A stretch of DNA of 9,208 nt, taken from positions 1-9,208 of the forward strand of contig JAAYRN010000328.1 in the NCBI GenBank assembly GCA_012518765.1, written 5' to 3'. Positions 7,794 to 9,208 of this stretch are shown one piece after another. This DNA is from Bacteroidales bacterium (GTDB lineage Bacteria > Bacteroidota > Bacteroidia > Bacteroidales > WCHB1-69). The position numbers were made by a program, and so were the translations under genes. The notes under the pieces were generated by a model. That model was not told the origin of the DNA and made no database searches. It saw only the letters and a program-made list of their open reading frames with translations. Numbering within the stretch: position 1 is the first letter of the stretch; each line of letters starts with the position of its first letter.

Positions 7794-7801
7794 CAAAAAT
7801 A
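7794..7801 (-). promoter_or_regulatory. Candidate Bacteroidota -7 box for the POT gene
   Basis: On the minus strand these bases read TATTTTTG, an exact match to TAnnTTTG, placed about 48 bases before the POT start codon and implying a 5' leader of roughly 45 bases. No TTTG or TTG is found at the expected -33 distance (about 7818-7826). An inverted repeat AATCA-N7-TGATT (7809-7825) occupies that spacer instead. The A-tracts here make a chance match easier, so the call is moderate. Confidence 0.45.
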
Positions 7802-7916
7802 TAAAAAAAATCATTCATTTTGATTGTTTTAAAAAATATAAACCCACACTAAGCATACTTCACTGATAATCAAATGATTTTATTTTTTTATTGCAATTTT
7901 GATGCACATATTCTAC

Positions 7917-7943
7917 TTGCCTTCATTTTATTTTATACTTTTG
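7917..7943 (+). promoter_or_regulatory. Candidate Bacteroidota promoter for the U32 gene
   Basis: TACTTTTG at 7936-7943 is an exact match to the TAnnTTTG -7 element. A TTG at 7917-7919 lies 16 bases upstream, slightly short of the usual -33/-7 spacing. The -7 box ends five bases before the ATG at 7949, so transcription would begin within a few bases of the start codon. Confidence 0.5.
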
Positions 7944-7948
7944 CAATA

Positions 7949-9208
7949 ATGAAAGTAAATATAAAAAACAATCCAGTCGAAGTCATGGCACCCGTTGGCT
8001 CTAAAGAGTCATTAATGGCTGCTATTCAAGGTGGAGCAAACTCTGTTTATTTTGGAATAGGCAAACTAAATATGCGTTCTCGCTCTACCGTCAATTTTAC
8101 CGTTGATGATTTAAGAGAAATCAATCAAATTTGTAAAAAGCATGAAATAAAGACGTATTTAACCGTAAATACAGTTATATACGACCACGAAATAGAAGAT
8201 GTGAGGGAATTGCTCACCCATGCAAAAAGACATCAAATAACGGCTATAATCGCTTCCGATTGGGCTGTTATCAAGTTGGCAAGAGAAATGAATATAAACG
8301 TACACGCCTCTACCCAATGCAATATAACTAACATGGAAGCCGTACGTTTTTATGCTCAATATACCGACACCATGGTTATGGCACGCGAGTTAAACCTAAA
8401 ACAAGTAGCCGATATAGTATCTCAAATAAAAGCAGAAAACCTGTGTGGACCTTCGGGAAATTTGGTGAAAATTGAGATTTTCATACACGGAGCCTTGTGT
8501 ATGGCTATTTCGGGAAAATGCTATTTGAGTTTAGATAACTTTGCCTACTCCGCCAACAGAGGTGCTTGTTTACAACCCTGTAGACGTTTATACAATGTAA
8601 AAGATACAGACAATGAAATAGAATTATTGGTAAACGAAAAATATATTTTATCGCCAAAAGACCTGTGTACCATCGGATTTATGGATAAAATCATAGAAGC
8701 AGGAGTATCGGTATTGAAAATAGAAGGACGCGGACGCTCACCCGAATATGTCAAAAAAACAACATCCATTTACCGTCAGGCTGTAGATGCCTATTTTAGC
8801 GGAGCTTATAACGAAAAAAATGTAAAAAAATGGACAGAAGATTTGCGTACAGTATATAATCGCGACTTTTGGGATGGATACTATTCGGGACGCAAGATGG
8901 GTGAATGGACAAATAGATACGGTTCACAAGCTACTAAAACAAAAATATACGTAGGTAGAGTTACCAATTATTTCCATAAACTCAAGGTAGCCGAAATATT
9001 AATGGAAAGTCATGAATTAAACACACAAGATGAGATATTAATTATAGGTCCTACTACAGGCGTATACGAGGATAATATACAAGAAATAAGGGTAAATTTA
9101 CAACAAGTACCTACAGCCCAAAAAGGAAATATATGCTCCATACCCACCCACTCTGTTGTACGCAGAAACGATAAAGTATATTTAATTATACCCACCTGCG
9201 ATTCAGAC
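7949..9208 (+). CDS. U32 family protein, TrhP(YegQ)-like, 3' partial
   Basis: Open for 420 codons to the right edge with no stop. It opens with 'EVMAPVGSKESLMAAIQGGA' and matches the full U32 signature at 176-194 ('EIFIHGALCMAISGKCYLS'). Four cysteines, C184, C191, C207 and C211 (C-x6-C-x15-C-x3-C), match the pattern reported to bind a 4Fe-4S cluster in U32 members such as UbiU/UbiV. The blocks 'NRGACLQPCRRLYNV', 'YILSPKDL' and 'LKIEGRGRSPEYV' match TrhP, which acts with prephenate in 5-hydroxyuridine formation at tRNA position 34. The family was long annotated as peptidase or collagenase, but its best-studied members act in RNA modification (TrhP, RlhA) or ubiquinone hydroxylation (UbiU/V), so a tRNA-modification role is the better guess. 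A C-terminal beta domain starts near residue 332 ('IYVGRVTNYF'), and probably only a few residues are missing. An in-frame ATG at 7874 would add a 25-residue hydrophobic leader; I reject it because relatives start just before the 'APVGS' strand. Confidence 0.92.
   Translation, partial: MKVNIKNNPVEVMAPVGSKESLMAAIQGGANSVYFGIGKLNMRSRSTVNFTVDDLREINQICKKHEIKTYLTVNTVIYDHEIEDVRELLTHAKRHQITAIIASDWAVIKLAREMNINVHASTQCNITNMEAVRFYAQYTDTMVMARELNLKQVADIVSQIKAENLCGPSGNLVKIEIFIHGALCMAISGKCYLSLDNFAYSANRGACLQPCRRLYNVKDTDNEIELLVNEKYILSPKDLCTIGFMDKIIEAGVSVLKIEGRGRSPEYVKKTTSIYRQAVDAYFSGAYNEKNVKKWTEDLRTVYNRDFWDGYYSGRKMGEWTNRYGSQATKTKIYVGRVTNYFHKLKVAEILMESHELNTQDEILIIGPTTGVYEDNIQEIRVNLQQVPTAQKGNICSIPTHSVVRRNDKVYLIIPTCDSD

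Noticed and set aside
7868..7890. AATCA-AA-TGATT followed by a T-run as a plus-strand terminator
   Set aside because: The loop is too short and the stem too weak, and no plus-strand gene lies upstream to be terminated.
8159..9195. Minus-strand open frames of 61-74 codons at the right end
   Set aside because: They are antisense shadows of the U32 gene.
1..9208. CRISPR array, insertion sequence, tRNA/rRNA or a new defence or secretion system
   Set aside because: No spaced repeats, transposase-like frame, terminal repeats or RNA-gene motifs were seen; all long genes fall into well-known families.

Overview
This is an A+T-rich window that reads as ordinary chromosomal DNA of a Bacteroidota species, probably Bacteroidales. 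The indications are leaders without recognisable Shine-Dalgarno sequences, -7 boxes of the form TAnnTTTG, signal peptides ending in ...Q, and protein families in their Bacteroidota form: a MFP-RND-OMF efflux operon, a POT transporter and a U32 protein. I cannot name genus or species.

Layout. Positions 1-4821 (+) hold the 3' end of a tripartite efflux operon. A membrane-fusion (adaptor) protein, cut by the left edge, overlaps by 4 bases (ATGA) an RND inner-membrane pump, which overlaps by one base (TAATG) a TolC-family outer-membrane channel. Positions 4830-6099 (-) hold a small secreted TPR protein and, upstream of it in the same direction, a Maf nucleotide pyrophosphatase; the two are probably co-transcribed. 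The TPR gene converges on the TolC-type gene with only 8 bp between stop codons. Positions 6166-6207 form a clear bidirectional intrinsic terminator, and 6228-7745 (-) is a POT-family transporter. A 203-bp A+T-rich divergent region (7746-7948) carries a -7 box for each direction. A U32 family protein with the four-cysteine iron-sulfur pattern starts at 7949 (+) and runs off the right edge probably close to its natural end.

How the genes work together. The three efflux genes should form one envelope-spanning, proton-driven export machine. The other genes look like independent housekeeping functions: nucleotide-pool sanitation or septum-related Maf, an envelope TPR scaffold, solute/peptide uptake, and RNA modification by a TrhP-like U32 protein.

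I found no mobile element, CRISPR array, RNA gene or evident new system. Points worth a second look are: a quadruplex-type run of five G-tracts on the minus strand inside the TolC-type gene, encoded by locally anomalous C-ending codons; a POT transporter that has lost several proton-coupling residues in a pattern suggesting paired replacement; a -7 box ending five bases before the U32 start codon, suggesting a leaderless mRNA; and Arg in place of the essential TM10 Lys of the RND pump.
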